Notes: generated by a model from the letters alone, not told the origin. A stretch of DNA of 64,000 bases from Mangrovimonas cancribranchiae (GCF_037126245.1 NZ_CP136925.1:481001-545000); one strand, 5' to 3'; numbered from the stretch's first letter, positions 1 to 9,580 are shown. Program-made: numbers and translations.

Positions 1-3000
1 TTTTTGGTTAGGGTTACACTAGCCATTTCTGGTGTAATTTCTGAAGCATTCCAAGCGGTTTTATAATAGCCTGTTCCGGCTTCCACTTTTACATTGTCCA
101 ATTTTGAAGGATCGATTTGTTTTCCGCCAACCAAAACATCAACAGCTTCGGTAACAGATAACCAATTGCTACCTTGAAGTAACAGCGCATATACAGCATT
201 GGTTGTGGCTTTGGTGGTTTCCCATTTGTTGGTTTGCTTGTTTTTAAGCAACCATATTTTTAGGTTGTCGATGGTTTCAAGGTTTTTTACTTCACTTTGA
301 AAAACCGTACCAACTTCAGAAAATACTTCAATCATCAAGGCTTGGGTTTCAATAGGCGCTTGATACCAATACCAAGATGCCGAGTTTTCTTTCCAATACA
401 TACCTAATTCCTCTGAAGTGATGCTGTTTTCTTTGAGTGATTTTAAAATGCTTTCGGCTGTTTTATCATCATTCATTCTATGGGTTATCAACGCCATTAA
501 TCCTTTTGAATACAACGATCGTTTTAACCAATATTTCTGAATTTGCGATAGATAATAATTGGAAATATTTTTGACTTCTTTGGATTGTTCGATTTCTGGA
601 AAAAAGCTACGCATATACAAGTAATGCAGTTGTGTATAAGTCAAATGATCTTTGCTTAAATCGACATTTTTATTGTGTTTTTTAAGGTTATTGTATTCTT
701 CAACAAGTTTTGAATCGAGATACCTAATAGCTTTGTTTATCATTTGAGATTCCTCGTCGCTTTGCTCTGTCGGAATAACATTGAGGCGTTTTAAATGCCC
801 AAATCCAGTGATGATGTGTTGCGTAATAAAACGGTTTGGTCGTCCGCCATTAAACCATGCCCAAGCGCCATTATCCATTTGATTTTGTTTGAGCTTACGT
901 AAGGTGTTTTGTAGTTCGTTGTTCATTTTGTTGAGGTCAAACAACAAGGCAATGCGCTTTTTTTGTTCGGTTTCACTTTGTGCGTCGCGTAACCAAGGTG
1001 TTTCTTGAATAAGAATGTTTTTTAAGTCTTCATTCTTTTCCAGATTACTAATAAGTGCATCTTGAGAAGCCCATTGCTTAAACACCTCCTGAATTCTCGG
1101 ATTACTGTTGGCAATATGACTCGCCAAGGCATTAGCGTAATATCGGCTAAACGTTTGCTCGTTGCAATCATACGGATACTCCATTAAGTATGGCAAGGCT
1201 TGAACGGCATACCAAGCCGGATTGGAAGTCATTTCCAGAGTTAATTTATGATGTTTTAAGGTGGTTGAGGTATTGGTTTTTAATTTGTCTAACGTAAACG
1301 TTCTGGTTTCGTTGCTTTTTATCCACATCGGCAACGTTTCAGTAACTAACATTCTGTTAGATAAAACAGGTAATGCGTTTTGTTCGCCATCACTAAAATC
1401 GCCAGCTTTGGCCAGAATTTTATATTGAATGGCATTGATATTTTCTGGGATTGACAAACTCCAAGCAATTTGAGTGTTGCCGTTTTGTTTTATAGAAAAG
1501 CTTTCAATAGCACTCGAACTAATTATCGTCTCGGTAATGACTTTTCCAGTTACAGCATCAAGTAATTGCAATTGCGCTTGCCCAGATAAAGTTTTATCGG
1601 ACAGATTGGCGATTTTGGTGCTAATAACAATCTTGTCGCCGTGACGTAAAAACCGAGGTGTGTTTGGTATGACCATAAGTTCTTTTTGTGTCACGGTTTC
1701 CAAACGGGTTATTGCACTTTCCAGTGTTTTGGTATGCCCTAAAAGTTGTAACTTCCATTGAGTTAAAGCTTCTGGTGTTGTAAAACTAAAACTTACATTG
1801 CCATCTTTATCGGTTTGTAACTGCGGATAGAAAAAGGCCGTTTCTTGGAGGTTTTTACGAGTTTGAACTAGAGATAAATCAGTTTTTTTAGTTGTTATGA
1901 CAAGCACACCATTAGCACCTTGTGAGCCATAAAGAGCGGCACCATTAGCTCCTTTTAAAGTATCTGCTTTTAGGATTTGATTGGAAGATAAATTTTGTAG
2001 TTCTTCTTCAGAAGCTATTTTGCCATCGATAACGATTAGTGCTTTATTTTTACTTGATATAGATCGATCTCCTCTAAAAGTTATTTTAGTGTCTCTTGTA
2101 ACTCCAAATGATGTAGTAACTACTTCATCCATTTCAGCATCTTCAGCAACCATTTCGTTTATCGCAATACCAGAAACCTTACCACGTAACATCTGGTGTC
2201 GGTTTCCTAAGTGTAATCCAAACCAATTTAATTCATCATATTCTTGTAGTGGATAATTAGCATACAAAAGATTTTGGTTGTACACTCTAAAGCCATTAAT
2301 AGCAAAACTTAAACGGGCGTTTTTACGTAAATACGAATTGTAAATAGGTTGTTGTAATGGGGTAAAATTCCAACTATGTGGTTTAAATTGGTCTAACGAC
2401 TTGTCGTACATACTAGCCAATAATTCGGCTGAAACTTGCTCACCTTTAGGCCCTTTTACCTTAAAACTCCACGTTTCTTTTTCACCTGGTTGAAGCTTGT
2501 CTCTAAAGGTTGTGGTTTCAATTTCTAAATCGGTTTTAGGGTAGGGGACAGCAATCATTTTAACCCCAGAACCAAAACTATTAGCAAATGCATAATTATA
2601 ATGCACGGCAAATCCGCCGATATCTTTTTTAGTCACGGGAATACTAATCGTTTTTTTCTGATTATTGAGTGTGATAATTTCGGTTTTAACCAGACGTTTA
2701 TCTTTTTCAACGGCTAGTGTGACCACCATATTCTTAGCTGAAGATCCTATGATAACATTTACTCTATCATTAGGTTGATAGCTTGATGTATCGGTTGTAA
2801 TACTGAATAGTTGATTATCGGCTAAGGTTTTGTCTTTAGTACTATAAAGTGTTGTTCTAGTTTGGTCTTTTACTGATTGCCCAAATTTGTCCTCCGTTTC
2901 CAAAGTGATAAGATATTTGCCGGATTCCCACTTTTTAATGTTGCCCAACAACAGCTCCTTGGAATTTTCAGTATTGAAAGATTCTTCAAACACCAACTCG

Positions 3001-5699
3001 CCTTTTTCCCAATTTTTTGAATCACTTTCATTGGTATAGGCTTCGTTAGGGAATTTTTTCAAAAACTCATTTTTGGCAATTTCTTGGTAATCTGGTGACT
3101 CCCAAGGTCGTGGTCTAAGCACACGATTTGGTGCGTTTAATTTATACATTTTTATGGTTCCTATTGCAGGAACAAACTCACCGTTTAGGTTTTTGGTATC
3201 TATGGTAAGTTGATGCTTGTTATTAGATTTGTCCAAGGTGTTTTCAACCAGGATTTTTGCTGTCAAAGCGTGATAGCCAACATTGACAAAGGTTGTGCTA
3301 CTTCTAGTTTCACCGTTAATGTCGGTAACATCTGCCGTGACTTCATATTGAAATGTAGGTAGGTTATCTTTGTTCACATTCTGGTCTGGAAGTGCCAAGA
3401 ACGTAATATTGAATTCCCCGTTGTCATTGGTTGTGGTTTCGCCAAAGGCAATTTCTTGAGGCTCACTGTTAAACCAAGGTCTTGACCAATAATACCATCT
3501 TGGGAACTGTACTTTTCTATGTACACGATAGACCACTTTGGCGTTGGAAATATTACTTCCTGCATAAGCTTTTGCGGTTCCGTTTACCGTGACAGAATCG
3601 TTGACTTTAAAGGTTTCGCTTACAGGATTGAAATTGGTTTCAAATTTTGGGCGCTTGTATTCTTCAACAGAGATGTTGGCATAAGTATATTCGCCACAAA
3701 ACATATCCAAACTATAACTTCCAGTTAGGCCGTTGTTTGGTAAAATGAATTCTCCTGAAACCGAGCCATATTCGTTGGTTTTTAAAAGTAGTTCGCTAAC
3801 CACTTCGTCATTAACATTTTTGAGTCTGATTTTGGCGGCTTGTCCTGCGTTAATTTTGGTCGTTCCGTTTTTTATAATGGTGTTTATTCCTTTAAAATAT
3901 ACGGTTTGTCCAGGTCTGTAAATACTTCTGTCGGTAAACAAAAAACCTTTGTGTTGGATTTCGTTTTCTGGATTGTTGTTACGGTAGTTATACAAGTAAA
4001 ACTCTCCAAAATCAGCTGTATCATTGTTGCAATTTACATTAATATTAACGTTTCTTAATCGCTCATTACCTTGTTTACTTCTATTGAAAAAACCTTGAGG
4101 ATCTGTGGTGTAAGTTTCGTTAAACGTAGTCTTGTTATAATTTTTTTGATACGTTAATACTATTTTAGCACCACTAATAGGTTGTCCATTATTACGGTTA
4201 ATAATTTGAAAACGATATTGAAAATCATCGGTTAATTCTACAATGGCAAGATTGGTGACTTGAATGGTTTTTGCGGCAAAAGTTTGTTCGGTATTATTTA
4301 CATTGGCTGTAATAATATAATGTCCATTGTTAAGCTGTGGAATACCGACTTCGGTTGTATGAATTTGGTAATCGTTTTCGTTTTTTAATTTACTTGTAAA
4401 TTCTTTGTGTGTTGATAATTTATTGAGGAATAAACGCTTTTTATCTTCTCGGTAAATTTTATTAAAAGCCTTTATTTGCGAATACGATGCGTTGTAGATT
4501 TTAAAATTTAAAGCATTTATATTCTTATAACGTACTAAAACTTTAGCATGCGTATTAATAGGAGATTGCGTTTCTGATGTAATTTGAAGCTGTTCGCTAA
4601 GAATTTGTTCTTTAAGGACTTCTAATTTTTTTGCGGCCCGACTTTTCGGGTAAGCAAAAATGTAGTTATTGCAAATTGCCAAGGCTTCCTTCAACTTCCA
4701 TCTATTATCTTCGTTTGTTTTTGCATTATAAGTATGTCCTTGTTTCTTTAATATTTTAGCTTTTTCAAACGCATACAAACCCGAAATAGCTTGCCCTTTG
4801 TACTTTGCTATATTCTGGTCTAGGGCTTTTAAAAGTACCTTATCTTTATTTGTGAATGTACTATTGTTGTAAACAAAATTTAAGCGTTCAAGGTCCACTT
4901 CAACTAAGGCTTCTGGTGATTTCCTTTTTAAATGATATGCTGTAAGGTTTTGATATAGTTTTAAGGCGTTAAGTTGAAGAGATGTGGTGTCTTTTGAAAC
5001 AATATTTAGTTTTGAAAACTCACTAGCTGTAGTTAAAAGCTCAGGGTTGTCAATTTCAAATTTGTACGCAGGTTTACTAATGCTGTTTTCATCGGTTTTA
5101 TAAAATGATAGTGCGTTATGTGCTAAAATATCGTAAAGTGTAGGTCTGAGTTTTTTCGAGCCTTCAGCTGTTGTGATAATACTTTTAAAATCATGAACAG
5201 TTATACTTTGTAACTGTTTGGAATCACTTAACGAGTTTTGGTAATAGCAACTAATTTCTTCGAATAAAGTTTGCAAATCCCAAGTTCTAAAATCGGTGTT
5301 ATCAACTTTTTCAGAAGTTTTGGTACGGTCGTAAAATTTCCATCTATTTTTCTGAAAATATTGCCAATATAAGGTAGCCAACATGTTTTCCAACACGGCT
5401 TTAGTAGCTGAGTCGTTATTAATGATTTCGGTTTTAAAATCGTTTATAATATTCAGTTGTGCATCTTCTTCTAGAATTAAAGCATATTTACTTTTAAACA
5501 GTAAAGTTTTTATTTGCTGCGGTTTATTATCCTCTTTTTTGGCCTGACTTTCAATTTGCTCAACAATTTTTAAAGCCGATTTTGGTAGGCCTTTGTTATC
5601 AAAATCTTCAACTTGTTTCCAGAGAGACTCATAATTGTCTTGAGCTTGTGTTGTGTGAGCAAAAAGTATAATCATTAAAAGTGCCGTAAAATATTTCAT
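1..5699 (-). CDS. alpha-2-macroglobulin family protein with embedded TonB-plug-like segment (3' end outside window)
   Basis: The reading frame runs without a stop from the ATG at 5699 to the window edge (1899 codons), so the C-terminus is missing. Residues 1-20 form a signal peptide ending in TQAQ. Much of the middle is repetitive beta-rich sequence typical of the macroglobulin (MG) domains of bacterial alpha-2-macroglobulins. Residues 1250-1270 read like the TonB-receptor plug signature (GANGAALYGSQGANG, then VLVITT), which in Bacteroidota proteins of this family lies between MG domains. A CNEQ thioester motif lies at 1155-1166 (Cys1512), followed by helical sequence like the thioester domain. 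The family is thought to trap attacking proteases in the cell envelope. The role of the plug segment is unknown. It is divergent from the TPR gene at 5842. The family call is firm; the domain boundaries are estimates. Confidence 0.88.
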   Translation of the reverse strand, partial: MKYFTALLMIILFAHTTQAQDNYESLWKQVEDFDNKGLPKSALKIVEQIESQAKKEDNKPQQIKTLLFKSKYALILEEDAQLNIINDFKTEIINNDSATKAVLENMLATLYWQYFQKNRWKFYDRTKTSEKVDNTDFRTWDLQTLFEEISCYYQNSLSDSKQLQSITVHDFKSIITTAEGSKKLRPTLYDILAHNALSFYKTDENSISKPAYKFEIDNPELLTTASEFSKLNIVSKDTTSLQLNALKLYQNLTAYHLKRKSPEALVEVDLERLNFVYNNSTFTNKDKVLLKALDQNIAKYKGQAISGLYAFEKAKILKKQGHTYNAKTNEDNRWKLKEALAICNNYIFAYPKSRAAKKLEVLKEQILSEQLQITSETQSPINTHAKVLVRYKNINALNFKIYNASYSQIKAFNKIYREDKKRLFLNKLSTHKEFTSKLKNENDYQIHTTEVGIPQLNNGHYIITANVNNTEQTFAAKTIQVTNLAIVELTDDFQYRFQIINRNNGQPISGAKIVLTYQKNYNKTTFNETYTTDPQGFFNRSKQGNERLRNVNINVNCNNDTADFGEFYLYNYRNNNPENEIQHKGFLFTDRSIYRPGQTVYFKGINTIIKNGTTKINAGQAAKIRLKNVNDEVVSELLLKTNEYGSVSGEFILPNNGLTGSYSLDMFCGEYTYANISVEEYKRPKFETNFNPVSETFKVNDSVTVNGTAKAYAGSNISNAKVVYRVHRKVQFPRWYYWSRPWFNSEPQEIAFGETTTNDNGEFNITFLALPDQNVNKDNLPTFQYEVTADVTDINGETRSSTTFVNVGYHALTAKILVENTLDKSNNKHQLTIDTKNLNGEFVPAIGTIKMYKLNAPNRVLRPRPWESPDYQEIAKNEFLKKFPNEAYTNESDSKNWEKGELVFEESFNTENSKELLLGNIKKWESGKYLITLETEDKFGQSVKDQTRTTLYSTKDKTLADNQLFSITTDTSSYQPNDRVNVIIGSSAKNMVVTLAVEKDKRLVKTEIITLNNQKKTISIPVTKKDIGGFAVHYNYAFANSFGSGVKMIAVPYPKTDLEIETTTFRDKLQPGEKETWSFKVKGPKGEQVSAELLASMYDKSLDQFKPHSWNFTPLQQPIYNSYLRKNARLSFAINGFRVYNQNLLYANYPLQEYDELNWFGLHLGNRHQMLRGKVSGIAINEMVAEDAEMDEVVTTSFGVTRDTKITFRGDRSISSKNKALIVIDGKIASEEELQNLSSNQILKADTLKGANGAALYGSQGANGVLVITTKKTDLSLVQTRKNLQETAFFYPQLQTDKDGNVSFSFTTPEALTQWKLQLLGHTKTLESAITRLETVTQKELMVIPNTPRFLRHGDKIVISTKIANLSDKTLSGQAQLQLLDAVTGKVITETIISSSAIESFSIKQNGNTQIAWSLSIPENINAIQYKILAKAGDFSDGEQNALPVLSNRMLVTETLPMWIKSNETRTFTLDKLKTNTSTTLKHHKLTLEMTSNPAWYAVQALPYLMEYPYDCNEQTFSRYYANALASHIANSNPRIQEVFKQWASQDALISNLEKNEDLKNILIQETPWLRDAQSETEQKKRIALLFDLNKMNNELQNTLRKLKQNQMDNGAWAWFNGGRPNRFITQHIITGFGHLKRLNVIPTEQSDEESQMINKAIRYLDSKLVEEYNNLKKHNKNVDLSKDHLTYTQLHYLYMRSFFPEIEQSKEVKNISNYYLSQIQKYWLKRSLYSKGLMALITHRMNDDKTAESILKSLKENSITSEELGMYWKENSASWYWYQAPIETQALMIEVFSEVGTVFQSEVKNLETIDNLKIWLLKNKQTNKWETTKATTNAVYALLLQGSNWLSVTEAVDVLVGGKQIDPSKLDNVKVEAGTGYYKTAWNASEITPEMASVTLTK

Positions 5700-5766
5700 A
5701 TGTGTTGAGTTCTTCAAAAGTTACATTCAAAATGTATTCCAAAATAAATGAATTGGTGTAAAAATG

Positions 5767-5792
5767 TAGTTAACTTTAAGTGAAGTTAGCTA
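5767..5792. promoter_or_regulatory. imperfect 10-bp inverted repeat in a divergent promoter region
   Basis: TAGTTAACTT (5767-5776) and AAGTTAGCTA (5783-5792) are inverted copies with one mismatch and a 6-bp spacer. They lie between the divergent macroglobulin gene (start 5699) and TPR gene (start 5842). The size fits an operator for a dimeric regulator, but the regulator is unknown and the AT-rich context lowers confidence. Confidence 0.4.
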
Positions 5793-5841
5793 AATTTTAA
5801 GTAATCTTGAAAAAGCAATTTTTTAATTTCTACAATTTGAT

Positions 5842-6579
5842 ATGCTTCGGTTAGTTATCTTTTTTGTGTGTACTATTTCAGTTTTTGGACAATCTGAAGT
5901 AGAAAATATATCAAGCTTACTTGCCCAGAAAGAGTATCGCACTGCAAAAGAACAGGCCGAAAAACTTTTTGCGGCTCAACCAACAAATTTGAAAGCGCAA
6001 GAGCTTTTAGGAGATACTTACGGTTATTTAAAAGACTGGGATAAGGCCATTACTATTTACAAAAATCTTACTGAGTTAAAACCGTACAATGCTAATTACC
6101 ATTATAAATATGGCGGTGCGTTAGGTATGAAAGCTAAGTCTGTTAATAAGCTACAAGCGTTAATGATGATTAATGATGTTGAACAAGCATTTTTAAAAGC
6201 CACTCAACTAAATCCTAAGCACATTAACGCGCATTGGGCTTTAGTACATTATTACTTGTACGTTCCAGGAATTGTTGGTGGAAGCAATAAAAAAGCCTTG
6301 AATTACGCTAAAAAATTGCAAGCATTATCCGCCGTTGATGGCTTTCTAGCTTTGGGGCAAGTGTCTGAATACAAAGAAGACTTTAAAATTGCGGAAACCA
6401 ATTATAAAAAAGCTGTTTCGGTAGGAGGAAGCAAAACCTGTTACATGCATTTGATAGACTTATATGTGACTTTTGAAAAATACCAAATGGCTGTCAATAC
6501 TCTACAAGAAGCCTATAATAAGTTAGGAGACGATAGCTTTTTAGAGCGAATTTCTGAAATAAAAACCAAAATAGATTAA
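5842..6579 (+). CDS. secreted/periplasmic tetratricopeptide-repeat protein
   Basis: A 245-residue protein with a short signal peptide (residues 1-17, ending VFGQ). Successive 34-residue helical repeats of TPR type follow, for example the segment around DTYGYLKDWDKAITIYKNL at about residues 56-75. TPR proteins act as interaction scaffolds, and no catalytic motif is visible. A TACAATTTG element ends only 2 bp before the ATG, so the transcript start is uncertain. The stop is about 60 bp before mpl, but mpl seems to have its own promoter. The substrate or partner cannot be told from the sequence. Confidence 0.75.
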   Translation: MLRLVIFFVCTISVFGQSEVENISSLLAQKEYRTAKEQAEKLFAAQPTNLKAQELLGDTYGYLKDWDKAITIYKNLTELKPYNANYHYKYGGALGMKAKSVNKLQALMMINDVEQAFLKATQLNPKHINAHWALVHYYLYVPGIVGGSNKKALNYAKKLQALSAVDGFLALGQVSEYKEDFKIAETNYKKAVSVGGSKTCYMHLIDLYVTFEKYQMAVNTLQEAYNKLGDDSFLERISEIKTKID

Positions 6580-6594
6580 GGCTTTACATACTTC

Positions 6595-6622
6595 TTGCTT
6601 CCAAGAAAAACCTATATCTTTG
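6595..6622 (+). promoter_or_regulatory. promoter for mpl
   Basis: TTG (6595-6597), a 17-bp spacer and TATCTTTG (6615-6622) match the Bacteroidota housekeeping promoter consensus (TTTG/TTG, then TAnnTTTG). The element ends 20 bp before the ATG at 6643. It makes an upstream in-frame TTG at 6595 an unlikely start codon. Confidence 0.7.
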
Positions 6623-6642
6623 AGGTTTCAATTGCAAGTTTT

Positions 6643-7998
6643 ATGAATGTACATTTTATCGCTATTGGTGGTGCAGCTATGCATAATCTAGCCATAGCAT
6701 TGCACAATAAAGGGTATCAAGTAACCGGAAGCGACGACACGATTTTCGATCCGTCAAAATCGCGATTAGAAGCTAAAGGATTATTACCCGAACAATTTGG
6801 ATGGTTTCCAGAGAAAATCACCAAAACCCTTGATGCTATTGTATTAGGAATGCACGCTAAAGCCGATAACCCCGAGCTGTTAAAAGCCCAAGAGTTAGGA
6901 TTGAAAATTTATAGCTATCCAGAGTTTTTATACGAACAATCTAAAGATAAAACACGTGTAGTTATTGGGGGAAGCCATGGAAAAACCACTATAACATCAA
7001 TGATTTTACATGTTATGAACTATCATGATCGCGATGTCGACTTTATGGTTGGTGCACAATTGGACGGTTTTGATGTGATGGTAAAACTCACCGAGGACAA
7101 TGATTTTATCGTTTTGGAAGGTGATGAGTATTTAAGCTCACCTATAGATAGACGCCCAAAATTTCATTTATACAAACCAAACATCGCTTTATTAAGTGGT
7201 ATTGCTTGGGATCATATTAATGTATTTCCAACTTATGAAAACTATGTAGAGCAATTTAAAATTTTTGTCGATAGTATTGTGCAAGGCGGAAGTATTAATT
7301 ATAACGAGGAAGATAATGAGGTAAAACGTGTTGTAGAAGCTAGCGAAAACCCTATACGAAAAATAGGATATCATACCCCAGAATATACCATAGAAAACGG
7401 TGAAACACTTTTAGACACGCCAGAAGGACCAATGCCTATTGAAATTTTTGGTGCTCATAATTTAAATAATCTGGCTGGCGCTAAATGGATTTGCCAACAT
7501 ATGGGCATTGATGAAGACGATTTTTATGAAGCTATTTCTACATTTAAAGGCGCTAGTAAACGTTTGGAAAAAATAGCAGAAACATCAACAAGTGTAGCTT
7601 ATAAGGATTTTGCGCACTCGCCCAGCAAGGTAAAAGCAACTACAACAGCTTTAAAAGAGCAATATCCCAACCGAACTCTATTGGCTTGTTTGGAATTACA
7701 TACTTATAGTAGTTTAAATGCCGAATTTATAAAGGAATATAAAGGTGCCTTAGATGCAGCCGATGTTGCCGTAGTGTTTTATTCACCACATGCTGTTGAG
7801 ATTAAGAAACTTGATGCTGTTACCCATGAGCAAATAGCGCAAGCTTTTGATCGTGATGACTTGATTATTTATACCAACCCAGACGATTTTAAGAGTTATT
7901 TATTTTCCCAAGATTTTAATAACAAAGCCTTGTTGCTAATGAGTTCAGGTAATTATGGTGGTTTAGACTTTGATGAAGTAGAAGGATTAATTAAGTAA
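6643..7998 (+). CDS. mpl: Mur-ligase family peptidoglycan recycling ligase (Mpl type)
   Basis: A 451-residue Mur ligase. It begins MNVHFIAIGG, the N-terminal Rossmann-like domain seen in MurC/Mpl. It has an ATP-binding P-loop GSHGKTT at residues 110-116, then the central ATPase and C-terminal domains. Mpl joins recovered L-Ala-gamma-D-Glu-meso-DAP tripeptide to UDP-MurNAc in the cytoplasm during cell-wall recycling. The length and the GGSHGKTT loop fit Mpl better than MurC, though MurC is the nearest relative and there is no full alignment behind this choice. The ATG at 6643 is preferred over an in-frame TTG at 6595 because the latter lies in the promoter -33 element. Confidence 0.85.
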   Translation: MNVHFIAIGGAAMHNLAIALHNKGYQVTGSDDTIFDPSKSRLEAKGLLPEQFGWFPEKITKTLDAIVLGMHAKADNPELLKAQELGLKIYSYPEFLYEQSKDKTRVVIGGSHGKTTITSMILHVMNYHDRDVDFMVGAQLDGFDVMVKLTEDNDFIVLEGDEYLSSPIDRRPKFHLYKPNIALLSGIAWDHINVFPTYENYVEQFKIFVDSIVQGGSINYNEEDNEVKRVVEASENPIRKIGYHTPEYTIENGETLLDTPEGPMPIEIFGAHNLNNLAGAKWICQHMGIDEDDFYEAISTFKGASKRLEKIAETSTSVAYKDFAHSPSKVKATTTALKEQYPNRTLLACLELHTYSSLNAEFIKEYKGALDAADVAVVFYSPHAVEIKKLDAVTHEQIAQAFDRDDLIIYTNPDDFKSYLFSQDFNNKALLLMSSGNYGGLDFDEVEGLIK

Positions 7999-8141
7999 CT
8001 TTATCATTCTGGATTTGGTTCAGGATCTTATGTTTATTAATAACACAATAAATAACAAGTGTACCGTTTCTAAGACATACTAACCATTTACTACTTTTTA
8101 TAAAAGACAATTACGTTTATTAACTAATTTAATTTATTAAT

Positions 8142-8780
8142 ATGATTCGTAATTTGTTATTATTTGCTCTAGCAATATTAATCTTTTCTTGTACTTCTGA
8201 TGATTCTCAAATTCAACAAGATGATGAAGCCAATTTTTATGCTTTGGAAGTAGGCAATTGGTGGGTTTACAAAAACTATAAATACAACATTAATACTGAG
8301 TTTTATGAGAATACAGGAGTTGTGGACTCTGTCAGTATTGTTGGTACAGAAATGATTGATGGAAGTACCTATTATGAGTTTAGAACTAAAACCACTGGAA
8401 ATGAAGATGGCATAACCTATTGTAACCCTAATGGAGAACATTTTGAGTTATTAAGGGATTCCTTAGGGTATTTGATTTGGGAAACAGGTCAAATCAAATT
8501 CACCAATAACGATTATGAGCAAAGGGAATTGAATGCTCAAAACTGGGGAACTATTTACGAAAAGCTTATGCAAGAGCAGGAAACCCTTTCTGTAGAATCT
8601 GGAACTTTTAGCTGTATTTATTTTGAGCGTTATGCAATTGACTCTAATGGGAATCAACTTCCAGGAAAGGATCATTTTTATTATTCAGATGGTATTGGGT
8701 TGATTTATGATACTAGTTCATTTGTTTCAGATCCAATACATGTTGTAGAGCGTCGATTGGATACTTACTTTGTTCAATAA
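8142..8780 (+). CDS. hypothetical lipoprotein
   Basis: A 212-residue protein with a lipoprotein signal peptide: hydrophobic residues 4-15, then the lipobox IFSC with Cys17 as the first mature residue. It is followed by an acidic Asp/Gln linker. The rest looks like a single beta-rich domain with conserved-looking aromatic segments (GNWWVYKNY near residue 38). I do not recognise the family. It stands alone between mpl and the membrane-protein/HTH pair, all on the same strand, with 143 bp of AT-rich DNA upstream in which I see no clear promoter. Confidence 0.7.
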   Translation: MIRNLLLFALAILIFSCTSDDSQIQQDDEANFYALEVGNWWVYKNYKYNINTEFYENTGVVDSVSIVGTEMIDGSTYYEFRTKTTGNEDGITYCNPNGEHFELLRDSLGYLIWETGQIKFTNNDYEQRELNAQNWGTIYEKLMQEQETLSVESGTFSCIYFERYAIDSNGNQLPGKDHFYYSDGIGLIYDTSSFVSDPIHVVERRLDTYFVQ

Positions 8781-8825
8781 AATTGATGAAAAAATAATAG
8801 TTCAAATATTTGTTATTTAAAAAAT

Positions 8826-8857
8826 GTAAAGCTAACTTTACGTAAAGAAAACTTTAC
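8826..8857. promoter_or_regulatory. two abutting perfect dyads, candidate operator
   Basis: GTAAAG-ctaa-CTTTAC (8826-8841) is followed directly by GTAAAG-aaaa-CTTTAC (8842-8857). Each dyad has 6-bp perfect arms and a 4-bp spacer. The junction CTTTACGTAAAG is itself a perfect 12-bp palindrome. The block ends 13 bp before the ATG at 8871. Its place in front of a two-gene operon encoding an HTH regulator suggests an autoregulatory operator (inference). Confidence 0.65.
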
Positions 8858-8870
8858 AAAAAATAATATT

Positions 8871-9317
8871 ATGTTTAAACTTCTACCACATCGTTTTAAA
8901 AAAATGGGGCTAATTATAGCACCAATTGGATTTTTTCTTTGGTTAGTCATGCAGAAGGGGTGGATATCAAGTTTTTCAAAAATTATTGGACTTACAAATC
9001 CGACCTTATTGAATATAAGTTTTGCAATTCTTGGCTTTTTCTCTTTTATGTTTGGTCTTTATGCTTTGGCATTTTCTAAAGAAAAAATAGAAGATGAAAT
9101 GATAAAAAATATACGATTAGAGTCTTTTCAGTTTGCTGCTTTATTACAAATTGTAATTATAACTATAGGCTTAATTTGGGTTGGTTTAATGAAAAATCCG
9201 CCAAAAGATGCTGGTTTAATGTTATTTTTTATTGCAACAATTTTCATTTTTTGGTTAACATACATTACACGTTTTAATTACATTCTTCACTTTGAAATTT
9301 ACAAACATGAAGAATAA
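8871..9317 (+). CDS. small four-helix integral membrane protein of unknown function
   Basis: A 148-residue protein with four predicted membrane segments, near residues 14-27, 46-67, 88-106 and 115-130. A basic N-terminus (HRFKK) suggests the N-end is inside. No catalytic motif is visible. Its last codons overlap the start of the downstream HTH gene by 11 bp, which implies co-translation. Pairs of small membrane protein and Xre-type regulator are common in bacteria, and the membrane partner is often suspected of sensing envelope stress or modulating the regulator, but that is inference here. Confidence 0.75.
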   Translation: MFKLLPHRFKKMGLIIAPIGFFLWLVMQKGWISSFSKIIGLTNPTLLNISFAILGFFSFMFGLYALAFSKEKIEDEMIKNIRLESFQFAALLQIVIITIGLIWVGLMKNPPKDAGLMLFFIATIFIFWLTYITRFNYILHFEIYKHEE

Positions 9318-9513
9318 TGTTAAGGTAATAAGAAAAGATAAAGGATTAACACAAGAGAAACTAGCCGAATTACTTAATGTATCTCGTCAAACAATCATAT
9401 CTATTGAATCCAGTCGTTATGTTCCGTCAACAATGTTGTCTCTAAAAATAGCAAAGTACCTTAGTAAGAGAGTTGAAGAGCTTTTTGAACTAGAACAGAA
9501 GGATTTTGATTAA
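9307..9513 (+). CDS. Xre/Cro-family helix-turn-helix transcriptional regulator
   Basis: A 68-residue protein that is almost entirely one HTH_3 domain. The first helices carry RKDKGLTQEKLAELL, and the recognition region is NVSRQTIISIES (about residues 24-35), matching compact YozG-like regulators. There is no extra sensor domain. The ATG at 9307 is preferred over an upstream in-frame TTG at 9292, because domain homology starts at MKNNVKVIR. It overlaps the membrane-protein gene by 11 bp, so the two form one operon. The twin dyads at 8826-8857 are its most obvious candidate binding sites. Confidence 0.88.
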   Translation: MKNNVKVIRKDKGLTQEKLAELLNVSRQTIISIESSRYVPSTMLSLKIAKYLSKRVEELFELEQKDFD

Positions 9514-9580
9514 AAAGATAGTTAGCTTAAATGATAGGTTTTGTTCAGAACTAATTGATGATAATTTAGATTAAGCTAAA

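Noticed and set aside
1981..2256. 91-codon plus-strand frame inside the macroglobulin gene
   Set aside because: It is antisense to the plug region of a continuous long gene and has no recognisable features.
6595..6642. Upstream TTG start for mpl adding 16 residues
   Set aside because: The TTG is part of the promoter -33 element and the extra residues lie upstream of the predicted transcript start.
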